Notes: generated by a model from the sequence alone, not told the origin. A stretch of 64,000 nt of DNA from Parapristionchus giblindavisi (GCA_943737045.1 CALSFV010000033.1:186001-250000), one strand, 5' to 3'. Positions 36,001 through 49,777 are shown, numbered from the stretch's first letter. Numbers and translations are program-made.

Positions 36001-39000
36001 AATACAGGATACCCATGAAAAACACGTGAGCACTAATCTGTCCACGAAGCCATACCCAGCCGTACAAAGAGTAAACCCGGTGAGCCATATAATTAGCCGG
36101 TACAGGGAGTACCCCACGAACGGACATTCCGGGCTATGGAATCGAAAGACAGACTAACTAACTAATTTCAGAAAGATCGATACGACTTTCGTGGGGGTGG
36201 GATACGGTACCTAACTGATGGAATAGACGTATCCCTGCGTAGATGAGCGACGAATCCACATGTAGGTGAGCCTCGAGAAGTTGGGAAGCAGTAAGACGAT
36301 CATCGAAGTTGGTGTTCAGCCAATGAGAGAAGAAGAGCGTGTGGGATGAGACGATAACCTATAATGGAATAATGGCTTATATACTGTAATGGTGCATGGT
36401 GGGTAATACAAGATACCCATGAAAAACACGTGAGCACTAATCTGTCCACGAAGCCATACCCAGCCGTACAAAGAGTAAACCCGGTGAGCCATATAATTGC
36501 TCGGTACCGGGAGTACCCCACGAACGGACATTCCGGGCTATGGAATCGAAAGACAGACTAACTAACTAATTTCAGAAAGATCGATACGACTATCGTGGGG
36601 GTGGGATACGGTACCTCACTGATGGAATAGACGTATCCCTGCGTAGATGAGCGACGAATCCACATGTAGGTGAGCCTCGAGAAGTTGGGAAACAGTAAGA
36701 CGATCATCGAAGTTGGTGTTCAGCCAATGAGAGAAGAAGAGCGTGTGGGATGAGACGATAACCTATAATGGAATAATGGCTTATATACTGTAGTGGTGCA
36801 TGGTGGGTAATACTAGATACCCATGAAAAACACGTGAGCACTAATCTGTCCACGAAGCCATACCCAGCCGTACAAAGAGTAAACCCGGTGAGCCATATAA
36901 TTGCTCGGTACCGGGAGTACCCCACGAACGGACATTCCGGGCTATGGAATCGAAAGACAGACTAACTAACTAATTTCAGAAAGATCGATACGACTATCGT
37001 GGGGGTGGGATACGGTACCTCACTGATGGAATAGACGTATCCCTGCGTAGATGAGCGACGAATCCACATGTAGGTGAGCCTCGAGAAGATGGGAAACAGT
37101 AAGACGATCATCGAAGTTGGTGTTCAGCCAATGAGAGAAGAAGAGCGTGTGGGATGAGACGATAACCTATAATGGAATAATGGCTTATATACTGTAGTGG
37201 TGCATGGTGGGTAATACAAGATACCCATGAAAAACACGTGAGCACTAATCTGTCCACGAAGCCATACCCAGCCGTACAAAGAGTAAACCCGGTGAGCCAT
37301 ATAATTGCTCGGTACCGGGAGTACCCCACGATCGGACATTCCGGGCTATGGAATCGAAAGACAGACTAACTAACTAATTTCAGAAAGATCGATACGACTA
37401 TCGTGGGGGTGGGATACGGTACCTCACTGATGGAATAGACGTATCCCTGCGTAGATAAGCGACGAATCCACATGTAGGTGAGCCTCGAGAAGATGGGAAA
37501 CAGTAAGACGATCATCGAAGTTGGTGTTCAGCCAATGAGAGAAGAAGAGCATGTGGGATGAGACGATAACCTATAATGGAATAATGGCTTATATACTGTA
37601 GTGGTGCATGGTGGGTAATACAGCATACCCATGAAAAACACGTGAGCACTAATCTGTCCACGAAGCCATACCCAGCCGTACAAAGAGTAAACCCGGTGAG
37701 CCATATAATTGCTCGGTTCCGGGAGTACCCCACGAACGGACATTCCGGGCTCTGGAATCGAAAGACAGACTAACTAACTAATTTCAGAAAGATCGATACG
37801 ACTATCGTGGGGGTGGGATACGGTACCTCACTGATGGAATAGACGTATCCCTGCGTAGATGAGCGACGAATCCACATGTAGGTGAGCCTCGAGAAGATGG
37901 GAAACAGTAAGACGATCATCGAAGTTGGTGTTCAGCCAATGAGAGAAGAAGAGCGTGTGGGATGAGACGATAACCTATAATGGAATAATGGCTTATATAC
38001 TGTAGTGGTGCATGGTGGGTAATACAGCATACCCATGAAAAACACGTGAGCACTAATCTGTCCACGAAGCCATACCCAGCCGTACAAAGAGTAAACCCGG
38101 TGAGCCATATAATTGCTCGGTTCCGGGAGTACCCCACGAACGGACATTCCGGGCTATGGAATCGAAAGACAGACTAACTAACTAATTTCAGAAAGATCGA
38201 TACGACTATCGTGGGGGTGGGATACGGTACCTCACTGATGGAATAGACGTATCCCTGCGTAGATGAGCGACGAATCCACATGTAGGTGAGCCTCGAGAAG
38301 TTGGGAAACAGTAAGACGATCATCGAAGTTGGTGTTCAGCCAATGAGAGAAGAAGAGCGTGTGGGATGAGACGATAACCTATAATGGAATAATGGCTTAT
38401 ATACTGTAGTGGTGCATGGTGGGTAATACAAGATACCCATGAAAAACACGTGAGCACTAATCTGTCCACGAAGCCATACCCAGCCGTACAAAGAGTAAAC
38501 CCGGTGAGCCATATAATTGCTCGGTACCGGGAGTACCCCACGATCGGACATTCCGGGCTATGGAATCGAAAGACAGACTAACTAACTAATTTCAGAAAGA
38601 TCGATACGACTATCGTGGGGGTGGGATACGGTACCTCACTGATGGAATAGACGTATCCCTGCGTAGATGAGCGACGAATCCACATGTAGGTGAGCCTCGA
38701 GAAGATGGGAAACAGTAAGACGATCATCGAAGTTGGTGTTCAGCCAATGAGAGAAGAAGAGCGTGTGGGATGAGACGATAACCTATAATGGAATAATGGC
38801 TTATATACTGTAGTGGTGCATGGTGGGTAATACAGCATACCCATGAAAAACACGTGAGCACTAATCTGTCCACGAAGCCATACCCAGCCGTACAAAGAGT
38901 AAACCCGGTGAGCCATATAATTGCTCGGTACCGGGAGTACCCCACGAACGGACATTCCGGGCTATGGAATCGAAAGACAGACTAACTAACTAATTTCAGA

Positions 39001-41640
39001 AATATCGATACGACTATCGTGGGGGTGGGATACGGTACCTCACTGATGGAATAGACGTATCCCTGCGTAGATGAGCGACGAATCCACATGTAGGTGAGCC
39101 TCGAGAAGTTGGGAAACAGTAAGACGATCATCGAAGTTGGTGTTCAGCCAATGAGAGAAGAAGAGCGTGTGGGATGAGACGATAATCTATAATGGAATAA
39201 TGGCTTATATACTGTAGTGGTGCATGGTGGGTAATACAAGATACCCATGAAAAACACGTGTGCACTAATCTGTCCACGAAGCCATACCCAGCCGTACAAA
39301 GAGTAAACCCGGTGAGCCATATAATTGCTCGGTACCGGGAGTACCCCACGAACGGACATTCCGGGCTATGGAATCGAAAGACAGACTAACTAACTAATTT
39401 CAGAAAGATCGATACGACTATCGTGGGGGTGGGATACGGTACCTCACTGATGGAATAGACGTATCCCTGCGTAGATGAGCGACGAATCCACATGTAGGTG
39501 AGCCTCGAGAAGTTGGGAAGCAGTAAGACGATCATCGAAGTTGGTGTTCAGCCAATGAGAGAAGAAGAGCGTGTGGGATGAGACGATAACCTATAATGAA
39601 TAATGGCTTATATACTGTAGTGGTGCATGGTGGGTAATACAGCATACCCATGAAAAACACGTGAGCACTAATCTGTCCACGAAGCCATACCCAGCCGTAC
39701 AAAGAGTAAACCCGGTGAGCCATATAATTGCTCGGTACCGGGAGTACCCCACGAACGGACATTCCGGGCTATGGAATCGAAAGACAGACTAACTAACTAA
39801 TTTCAGAAAGATCGATACGACTATCGTGGGGGTGGGATACGGTACCTCTCTGATGGAATAGACGTATCCCTGCGTAGATGAGCGACGAATCCACATGTAG
39901 GTGAGCCTCGAGAAGTTGGGAAGCAGTAAGACGATCATCGAAGTTGGTGTTCAGCCAATGAGAGAAGAAGAGCGTGTGGGATGAGACGATAACCTATAAT
40001 GGAATAATGGCTTATATACTGTAGTGGTGCATGGTGGGTAATACAAGATACCCATGAAAAACACGTGAGTACTAATCTGTCCACGAAGCCATACCCAGCC
40101 GTACAAAGAGTAAACCCGGTGAGCCATATAATTGCTCGGTACCGGGAGTACCCCACGAACGGACATTCCGGGCTATGGAATCGAAAGACAGACTAACTAA
40201 CTAACTAATTTCAGAAAGATTGATACGACTATCGTGGGGGTGGGATACGGTACCTAACTGATGGAATAGACGTATCCCTGCGTAGATGAGCGACGAATCC
40301 ACATGTAGGTGAGCCTCGAGAAGTTGGGAAGCAGTAAGACGATCATCGAAGTTGGTGTTCAGCCAATGAGAGAAGAAGAGCGTGTGGGATGAGACGATAA
40401 CCTATAATGGAATAATGGCTTATATACTGTAGTGGTGCATGGTGGGTAATACAGCATACCCATGAAAAACACGTGAGCACTAATCTGTCCACGAAGCCAT
40501 ACCCAGCCGTACAAAGAGTAAACCCGGTGAGCCATATAATTGCTCGGTTCCGGGAGTACCCCACGAACGGACATTCCGGGCTATGGAATCGAAAGACAGA
40601 CTAACTAACTAACTAATTTCAGAAAGATTGATACGACTATCGTGGGGGTGGGATACGGTACCTAACTGATGGAATAGACGTATCCCTGCGTAGATGAGCG
40701 ACGAATCCACATGTAGGTGAGCCTCGAGAAGTTGGGAAGCAGTAAGACGATCATCGAAGTTGGTGTTCAGCCAATGAGAGAAGAAGAGCGTGTGGGATGA
40801 GACGATAACCTATAATGGAATAATGGCTTATATACTGTAGTGGTGCATGGTGGGTAATACAAGATACCCATGAAAAACACGTGAGCACTAATCTGTCCAC
40901 GAAGCCATACCCAGCCGTACAAAGAGTAAACCCGGTGAGCCATATAATTGCTCGGTACCGGGAGTACCCCACGAACGGACATTCCGGGCTATGGAATCGA
41001 AAGACAGACTAACTAACTAATTTCAGAAAGATCGATACGACTATCGTGGGGGTGGGATACGGTACCTAACTGATGGAATAGACGTATCCCTGCGTAGATG
41101 AGCGACGAATCCACATGTAGGTGAGCCTCGAGAAGTTGGGAAGCAGTAAGACGATCATCGAAGTTGGTGTTCAGCCAATGAGAGAAGAAGAGCGTGTGGG
41201 ATGAGACGATAACCTATAATGGAATAATGGCTTATATACTGTAGTGGTGCATGGTGGGTAATACAAGATACCCATGAAAAACACGTGAGCACTAATCTGT
41301 CCACGAAGCCATACCCAGCCGTACAAAGAGTAAACCCGGTGAGCCATATAATTGCTCGGTACCGGGAGTACCCCACGAACGGACATTCCGGGCTATGGAA
41401 TCGAAAGACAGACTAACTAACTAATTTCAGAAAGATCGATACGACTATCGTGGGGTGGGATACGGTACCTCACTGATGGAATAGACGTATCCCTGCGTAG
41501 ATGAGCGACGAATCCACATGTAGGTGAGCCTCGAGAAGATGGGAAACAGTAAGACGATCATCGAAGTTGGTGTTCAGCCAATGAGAGAAGAAGAGCGTGT
41601 GGGATGAGACGATAACCTATAATGGAATAATGGCTTATAT
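36001..41640 (-). repeat. 404-bp satellite array A3, minus orientation
   Basis: About 13 monomers, mostly 404 bp, with two of 408 bp (one extra GTTA) near 39,935-40,750. Marker variants such as CCACGATCGGAC (37,328 and 38,540) recur 1,212 bp, or three units, apart. Reads from the second head toward the inverted B. Confidence 0.95.
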
Positions 41641-41904
41641 ATGAATGTCTACTGTAGGGGTGTACGGTGGCTAATACAGCATTTCCATGAAAAAGGATAA
41701 GGTACCTTACAGAAGAAGACGCATCCTTGACTATACCAACGACGAACCAATAGGCGATAAGGGAAGAGTACTCCGGAAGATGAGAGACATCTAGACGATC
41801 ATCGCAGTTGTAGTTGAGCCGATGAGAGGAGAAAACGGGCTGATGAGAGGAGAAGACGGGAAGGTGGAATGAACACACAAATGACTATCAGAGTAAGGAT
41901 TGTG

Positions 41905-41932
41905 CCTTATATGCGCATCTCCAAACCCGCCC
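41905..41932 (-). promoter_or_regulatory. Promoter-like core of head 2, leftward
   Basis: On the minus strand, GGGCGGG (41,932-41,926) then CATATAAGG (41,913-41,905), as in head 1. It points into array A3. Confidence 0.48.
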
Positions 41933-42127
41933 ACGCGCTCGATGTTTACATTCTAGAAGGATTTGGAAGGAATGATCTGCCCTGTTCCTAGAGTGATAGA
42001 ACGAGAACAGTCAATCAATCGTCAATCAAGAGAACAGTCAATCAATGGAGATATCGAATCAGTCAAGCGATCTACTCTGTCATGCTGAGTATTCCAAGTC
42101 CTTCTAGAACGTAAACATCGAGCGCGT

Positions 42128-42155
42128 GGGCGGGTTTGGAGAAGCGCATATAAGG
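42128..42155 (+). promoter_or_regulatory. Promoter-like core of head 2, rightward
   Basis: GGGCGGG (42,128-42,134) and CATATAAGG (42,147-42,155), one base different from head 1 between the boxes (GAAGCGCAT for GATGCGCAT). It points into array A4. Confidence 0.48.
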
Positions 42156-43031
42156 CACAATCCTTACTCTGATAGTCATTTGTGTGTTCGCTCCACCTTC
42201 CCGTCTTCTCCTCTCATCGGCCCGTCTTCTCCTCCCACCGGCTCAACTACAACTGAGATGATCGTCTAGATGTCTCTCATCTTCCGGAGCCCTTATCGGC
42301 TATTGGTTCGTCGTTGGTATAGTCAAGGATACGTCTTCTTCTGTAAGGTACCTTATCCGTTTTCATGGATATCCTGTATTAGCCACCGTACACCCCTACA
42401 GTAGACATCCATATATAAGCCATTATTCCATTATAGGTTATCGTCTCATTCCACATGCCCGTCTTCTCTCATCGGCTGAGCGACAACTTCGATGATCGTC
42501 TTGCTGTTTCCCAACTTCTCGAGGCTCACCTACATGTGGATTCGTCGCTCATATACGCAGGGATATTCCATCAGTGAGGTACCGAATCCCACCCCCACGA
42601 TAGTCGTATCGATCTTTCTGAAATTAGTTAGTTAGTCTGTCTTTCGATTCCATAGCCCGCAATGTCCGTTCGTGGGGTACTCCCGGTACCGAGCAATTAT
42701 ATGGCTCACCGGGTTTACTCTTTGTACGGCTGGGTATGGCTTCGTGGACAGATTAGTGCTCACGTGTTTTTCATGGGTATCTCGTATTACCCACCATGCA
42801 CCACTACAGTATATAAGCCATTATTCCATTATAGGTTATCGTCTCATCCCACACGCTCTTCTTCTCTCATCGGCTGAGCGACAACTTCGATGATCGTCTT
42901 ACTGTTTCCCAACTTCTCGAGGCTCACCTACATGTGGATTCGTCGCTCATCTACGCAGGGATACGTCTATTCCATCAGTGAGGTACCGTATCCCACCCCC
43001 ACGATAGTCGTATCGATCTTTCTGAAATTAC

Positions 43032-43068
<37 letters not shown>

Positions 43069-43937
43069 CTGTCTTTCGATTCCATAGCCCGGAATGTCCG
43101 TTCGTGGGGTACTCCCGGTACCGAGCAATTATATGGCTCACCGGGTTTACTCTTTGTACGGCTGGGTATGGCTTCGTGGACAGATTAGTGCACACGTGTT
43201 TTTCATGGGTATCTTGTATTACCCACCATGCACCACTACAGTATATAAGCCATCATTCCATTATAGGTTATCGTCTCATCCCACACGCTCTTCTTCTCTC
43301 ATTGGCTGAACACCAACTTCGATGATCGTCTTACTGCTTCCCAACTTCTCGAGGCTCACCTACATGTGGATTCGTCGCTCATCTACGCAGGGATACGTCT
43401 ATTCCATCAGTGAGGTACCGTATCCCACCCCCACGATAGTCGTATCGATCTTTCTGAAATTAGTTAGTTAGTTAGTTAGTTAGTTAGTCTGTCTTTCGAT
43501 TCCATAGCCCGGAATGTCCGTTCGTGGGGTACTCCCGGTACCGAGCAATTATATGGCTCACCGGGTTTACTCTTTGTACGGCTGGGTATGGCTTCGTGGA
43601 CAGATTAGTGCACACGTGTTTTTCATGGGTATCTTGTATTACCCACCATGCACCACTACAGTATATAAGCCATCATTCCATTATAGGTTATCGTCTCATC
43701 CCACACGCTCTTCTTCTCTCATCGGCTGAGCGACAACTTCGATGATCGTCTTACTGTTTCCCAACTTCTCGAGGCTCACCTACATGTGGATTCGTCGCTC
43801 ATCTACGCAGGGATACGTCTATTCCATCAGTGAGGTACCGTATCCCACCCCCACGATAGTCGTATCGATCTTTCTGAAATTAGTTAGTTAGTTAATTAGT
43901 TAGTTAGTTAGTCTGTCTTTCGATTCCATAGCCCGGA

Positions 43938-46900
43938 ATGTCCGTTCGTGGGGTACTCCCGGTACCGAGCAATTATATGGCTCACCGGGTTTACTCTTTG
44001 TACGGCTGGGTATGGCTTCGTGGACAGATTAGTGCACACGTGTTTTTCATGGGTATCTTGTATTACCCACCATGCACCACTACAGTATATAAGCCATTAT
44101 TCCGTTATAGGTTATCGTCTCATCCCACACGCTCTTCTTCTCTCATCGGCTGAGCGACAACTTCGATGATCGTCTTACTGTTTCCCAACTTCTCGAGGCT
44201 CACCTACATGTGGATTCGTCGCTCATCTACGCAGGGATACGTCTATTCCATCAGTTAGGTACCGTATCCCAATCCCCACGATGGTCGTATCGATCTTTCT
44301 GAAATTAGTCAGTTAGTCTGTCTTTCGATTCCATAGCCCGGAATGTCCGTTCGTGGGGTACTCCCGGTACCGAGCAGTTATATGGCTCACCGGGTTTACT
44401 CTTTGTACGGCTGGGTATGGCTTCGTGGACAGATTAGTGCACACGTGTTTTTCATGGGTATCTTGTATTACCCACCATGCTCCACTACAGTATATAAGCC
44501 ATCATTCCATTATAGGTTATCGTCTCATCCCACACGCTCTTCTTCTCTCATTGGCTGAACACCAACTTCGATGATCGTCTTACTGCTTCCCAACTTCTCG
44601 AGGCTCACCTACATGTGGATTCGTCGCTCATCTACGCAGGGATACGTCTATTCCATCAGTGAGGTACCGTATCCCACCCCCACGATAGTCGTATCGATCT
44701 TTCTGAAATTAGTTAGTTAGTTAATTAGTTAGTTGGTTAGTCTGTCTTTCGATTCCATAGCCCGGAATGTCCGTTCGTGGGGTACTCCCGGTACCGAGCA
44801 ATTATATGGCTCACCGGGTTTACTCTTTGTACGGCTGGGTATGGCTTCGTGGACAGATTAGTGCACACGTGTTTTTCATGGGTATCTTGTATTACCCACC
44901 ATGCACCACTACAGTATATAAGCCATTATTCCGTTATAGGTTATCGTCTCATCCCACACGCTCTTCTTCTCTCATCGGCTGAGCGACAACTTCGATGATC
45001 GTCTTACTGTTTCCCAACTTCTCGAGGCTCACCTACATGTGGATTCGTCGCTCATCTACGCAGGGATACGTCTATTCCATCAGTTAGGTACCGTATCCCA
45101 ATCCCCACGATGGTCGTATCGATCTTTCTGAAATTAGTTAGTTAGTCTGTCTTTCGATTCCATAGCCCGGAATGTCCGTTCGTGGGGTACTCCCGGTACC
45201 GAGCAATTATATGGCTCACCGGGTTTACTCTTTGTACGGCTGGGTATGGCTTCGTGGACAGATTAGTGCACACGTGTTTTTCATGGGTATCTTGTATTAC
45301 CCACCATGCTCCACTACAGTATATAAGCCATCATTCCATTATAGGTTATCGTCTCATCCCACACGCTCTTCTTCTCTCATTGGCTGAACACCAACTTCGA
45401 TGATCGCCTTACTGCTTCCCAACTTCTCGAGGCTCACCTACATGTGGATTCGTCGCTCATCTACGCAGGGATACGTCTATTCCATCAGTGAGGTACCGTA
45501 TCCCACCCCCACGATAGTCGTATCGATCTTTCTGAAATTAGTTAGTTAGTTAATTAGTTAGTTAGTTAGTCTGTCTTTCGATTCCATAGCCCGGAATGTC
45601 CGTTCGTGGGGTACTCCCGGTACCGAGCAATTATATGGCTCACCGGGTTTACTCTTTGTACGGCTGGGTATGGCTTCGTGGACAGATTAGTGCACACGTG
45701 TTTTTCATGGGTATCTTGTATTACCCACCATGCACCACTACAGTATATAAGCCATTATTCCGTTATAGGTTATCGTCTCATCCCACACGCTCTTCTTCTC
45801 TCATCGGCTGAGCGACAACTTCGATGATCGTCTTACTGTTTCCCAACTTCTCGAGGCTCACCTACATGTGGATTCGTCGCTCATCTACGCAGGGATACGT
45901 CTATTCCATCAGTTAGGTACCGTATCCCAATCCCCACGATGGTCGTATCGATCTTTCTGAAATTAGTCAGTTAGTCTGTCTTTCGATTCCATAGCCCGGA
46001 ATGTCCGTTCGTGGGGTACTCCCGGTACCGAGCAGTTATATGGCTCACCGGGTTTACTCTTTGTACGGCTGGGTATGGCTTCGTGGACAGATTAGTGCAC
46101 ACGTGTTTTTCATGGGTATCTTGTATTACCCACCATGCTCCACTACAGTATATAAGCCATCATTCCATTATAGGTTATCGTCTCATCCCACACGCTCTTC
46201 TTCTCTCATTGGCTGAACACCAACTTCGATGATCGTCTTACTGCTTCCCAACTTCTCGAGGCTCACCTACATGTGGATTCGTCGCTCATCTACGCAGGGA
46301 TACGTCTATTCCATCAGTGAGGTACCGTATCCCACCCCCACGATAGTCGTATCGATCTTTCTGAAATTAGTTAGTTAGTTAATTAGTTAGTTGGTTAGTC
46401 TGTCTTTCGATTCCATAGCCCGGAATGTCCGTTCGTGGGGTACTCCCGGTACCGAGCAATTATATGGCTCACCGGGTTTACTCTTTGTACGGCTGGGTAT
46501 GGCTTCGTGGACAGATTAGTGCACACGTGTTTTTCATGGGTATCTTGTATTACCCACCATGCACCACTACAGTATATAAGCCATTATTCCGTTATAGGTT
46601 ATCGTCTCATCCCACACGCTCTTCTTCTCTCATCGGCTGAGCGACAACTTCGATGATCGTCTTACTGTTTCCCAACTTCTCGAGGCTCACCTACATGTGG
46701 ATTCGTCGCTCATCTACGCAGGGATACGTCTATTCCATCAGTTAGGTACCGTATCCCAATCCCCACGATGGTCGTATCGATCTTTCTGAAATTAGTTAGT
46801 TAGTCTGTCTTTCGATTCCATAGCCCGGAATGTCCGTTCGTGGGGTACTCCCGGTACCGAGCAATTATATGGCTCACCGGGTTTACTCTTTGTACGGCTG

Positions 46901-47253
46901 GGTATGGCTTCGTGGACAGATTAGTGCACACGTGTTTTTCATGGGTATCTTGTATTACCCACCATGCTCCACTACAGTATATAAGCCATCATTCCATTAT
47001 AGGTTATCGTCTCATCCCACACGCTCTTCTTCTCTCATTGGCTGAACACCAACTTCGATGATCGTCTTACTGCTTCCCAACTTCTCGAGGCTCACCTACA
47101 TGTGGATTCGTCGCTCATCTACGCAGGGATACGTCTATTCCATCAGTGAGGTACCGTATCCCACCCCCACGATAGTCGTATCGATCTTTCTGAAATTAGT
47201 TAGTTAGTTAATTAGTTAGTTAGTTAGTCTGTCTTTCGATTCCATAGCCCGGA
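43938..47253 (+). repeat. 829-bp dimer and 1,658-bp tetramer higher-order repeat
   Basis: A 405 bp unit with CATCATTCCATT and CATTGGCTG alternates with a 424 bp unit with CATTATTCCGTT and CATCGGCTG. The starts 43,938, 44,767, 45,596, 46,425 and 47,254 are exactly 829 bp apart. GAGCAGTTATATGG (44,373 and 46,031) and TTGGTTAG recur every second dimer, giving 1,658 bp. Confidence 0.92.
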
Positions 47254-48075
47254 ATGTCCGTTCGTGGGGTACTCCCGGTACCGAGCAATTATATGGCTCA
47301 CCGGGTTTACTCTTTGTACGGCTGGGTATGGCTTCGTGGACAGATTAGTGCACACGTGTTTTTCATGGGTATCTTGTATTACCCACCATGCACCACTACA
47401 GTATATAAGCCATTATTCCGTTATAGGTTATCGTCTCATCCCACACGCTCTTCTTCTCTCATCGGCTGAGCGACAACTTCGATGATCGTCTTACTGTTTC
47501 CCAACTTCTCGAGGCTCACCTACATGTGGATTCGTCGCTCATCTACGCAGGGATACGTCTATTCCATCAGTTAGGTACCGTATCCCAATCCCCACGATAG
47601 TCGTATCGATCTTTCTGAAATTAGTTGGTTAGTCTGTCTTTCGATTCCATAGCCCGGAATGTCCGTTCGTGGGGTACTCCCGGTACCGAGCAATTATATG
47701 GCTCACCGGGTTTACTCTTTGTACGGCTGGGTATGGCTTCGTGGACAGATTAGTGCACACGTGTTTTTCATGGGTATCTTGTATTACCCACCATGCACCA
47801 CTACAGTATATAAGCCATCATTCCATTATAGGTTATCGTCTCATCCCACACGCTCTTCTTCTCTCATTGGCTGAACACCAACTTCGATGATCGTCTTACT
47901 GCTTCCCAACTTCTCGAGGCTCACCTACATGTGGATTCGTCGCTCATCTACGCAGGGATACGTCTATTCCATCAGTGAGGTACCGTATCCCACCCCCACG
48001 ATAGTCGTATCGATCTTTCTGAAATTAGTTAGTTAGTTAATTAGTTAGTTAGTTAGTCTGTCTTTCGATTCCATA

Positions 48076-48542
48076 CACTCACAGAAAATTCCCTTAGGGA
48101 AGTTTTAGAGCTGCATTTTCCTTAGGGAATAATTCCCTGATCTGCTGAGAATCCCTGGTATGTAAGGGATTTCTTACTAGGGAATTATTCCCTTAAAATA
48201 TTCCCTTACATATAAGGGATTTCCAATTTCAACATGCATGTGTGCGAGCGCGTCTGACTAGAGCTATCATCAAGTTTTACGAGAGTTCAAACATGTTCAC
48301 ATGGCTTAGTGGCAAGAGTGTTGTGTAGTGATCCGAACCTCGTATGTTCGATTCCTACCCAGCGTAAATCAACTTTGCCCATTTTTCTTATTGTTTAAAT
48401 CTATTTCAAATCCCTTAAATGTAAGGCAATAATTCCCTTACAGGTAAGGGAAATAATTCCCTTATATAACTGGGAATAATTCTCTTGGGGTACCTTAGCC
48501 AGGGAATTATTCCCTTACATATAAGGGATTTTTCTGTGAGTG
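48076..48542. mobile_element. TA-flanked MITE with tRNA-like segment, copy 1
   Basis: 467 bp between TA duplications (48,074-48,075 and 48,543-48,544); removing it and one TA restores the satellite CCATAGCCCGG. Terminal inverted repeats begin CACTCACAGAAAA[A/T]TCCCTTA. TA duplication points to Tc1/mariner-type mobilisation. The element is full of short palindromes on the theme AAGGGAATAATTCCCTT, about eight copies in both flanks. The centre holds a tRNA-like segment. There is no open frame of note. Confidence 0.9.
48295..48366 (+). other. tRNA-derived segment (A and B boxes) inside MITE copy 1
   Basis: TGGCTTAGTGG (48,302-48,312) fits the Pol III A box and TGTTCGATTCC (48,345-48,355) the B box. 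The first T of the B-box loop lies 45 nt from the A-box T, as in a tRNA. The flanking 7 nt do not pair as an acceptor stem and the T stem has a mismatch, so it is a tRNA relic or SINE-like promoter, not a working tRNA gene. Confidence 0.65.
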
Positions 48543-49777
48543 TAGCCCGGAATGTCCGTTCGTGGGGTACTCCCGGTACCGAGCAATTATATGGCTCACC
48601 GGGTTTACTCTTTGTACGGCTGGGTATGGCTTCGTGGACAGATTAGTGCACACGTGTTTTTCATGGGTATCTTGTATTTCCCACCATGCACCACTACAGT
48701 ATATAAGCCATTATTCCGTTATAGGTTATCGTCTCATCCCACACGCTCTTCTTCTCTCATCGGCTGAGCGACAACTTCGATGATCGTCTTACTGTTTCCC
48801 AACTTCTCGAGGCTCACCTACATGTGGATTCGTCGCTCATCTACGCAGGGATACGTCTATTCCATCAGTGAGGTACCGTATCCCACCCCCACGATAGTCG
48901 TATCGATCTTTCTGAAATTAGTTAGTTAGTCTGTCTTTCGATTCCATAGCCCGGAATGTCCGTTCGTGGGGTACTCCCGGTACCGAGCAATTATATGGCT
49001 CACCGGGTTTACTCTTTGTACGGCTGGGTATGGCTTCGTGGACAGATTAGTGCACACGTGTTTTTCATGGGTATCTTGTATTACCCACCATGCACCACTA
49101 CAGTATATAAGCCATTATTCCGTTATAGGTTATCGTCTCATCCCACACGCTCTTCTTCTCTCATCGGCTGAGCGACAACTTCGATGATCGTCTTACTGTT
49201 TCCCAACTTCTCGAGGCTCACCTACATGTGGATTCGTCGCTCATCTACGCAGGGATACGTCTATTCCATCAGTTAGGTACCGTATCCCAATCCCCACGAT
49301 AGTCGTATCGATCTTTCTGAAATTAGTTGGTTAGTCTGTCTTTCGATTCCATAGCCCGGAATGTCCGTTCGTGGGGTACTCCCGGTACCGAGCAATTATA
49401 TGGCTCACCGGGTTTACTCTTTGTACGGCTGGGTATGGCTTCGTGGACAGATTAGTGCACACGTGTTTTTCATGGGTATCTTGTATTACCCACCATGCAC
49501 CACTACAGTATATAAGCCATCATTCCATTATAGGTTATCGTCTCATCCCACACGCTCTTCTTCTCTCATTGGCTGAACACCAACTTCGATGATCGTCTTA
49601 CTGCTTCCCAACTTCTCGAGGCTCACCTACATGTGGATTCGTCGCTCATCTACGCAGGGATACGTCTATTCCATCAGTGAGGTACCGTATCCCACCCCCA
49701 CGATAGTCGTATCGATCTTTCTGAAATTAGTTAGTTAGTTAATTAGTTAGTTAGTTAGTCTGTCTTTCGATTCCATA

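Larger units (their letters stand above)
41641..42425. repeat. Divergent head module 2 (between arrays A3 and A4)
   Basis: Same plan as head 1: two arms with the diverged half-unit and two outward promoter-like cores. The centre differs. A CGAGAACAGTCAATCAATCG segment is tandemly duplicated (about 42,000-42,040). The sequence after GCTGAGTATT that in head 1 holds the 22 bp palindrome and the CTCTAGGAACAGGGCAGATC arm is deleted, joining directly to CCAAGTCCTTCTAG. The right arm is also missing a few bases (TTCCGGAGCCCTTATCGGC). Confidence 0.9.

Noticed and set aside
43023..43070. GTTA runs as interstitial telomeric repeats
   Set aside because: The unit is TTAG, not TTAGG or TTAGGG, occurs once per monomer with few copies, and behaves as an ordinary microsatellite.
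48295..48366. A functional tRNA gene
   Set aside because: A and B boxes fit, but the 5' and 3' seven-base ends cannot pair as an acceptor stem and the T stem is mismatched.
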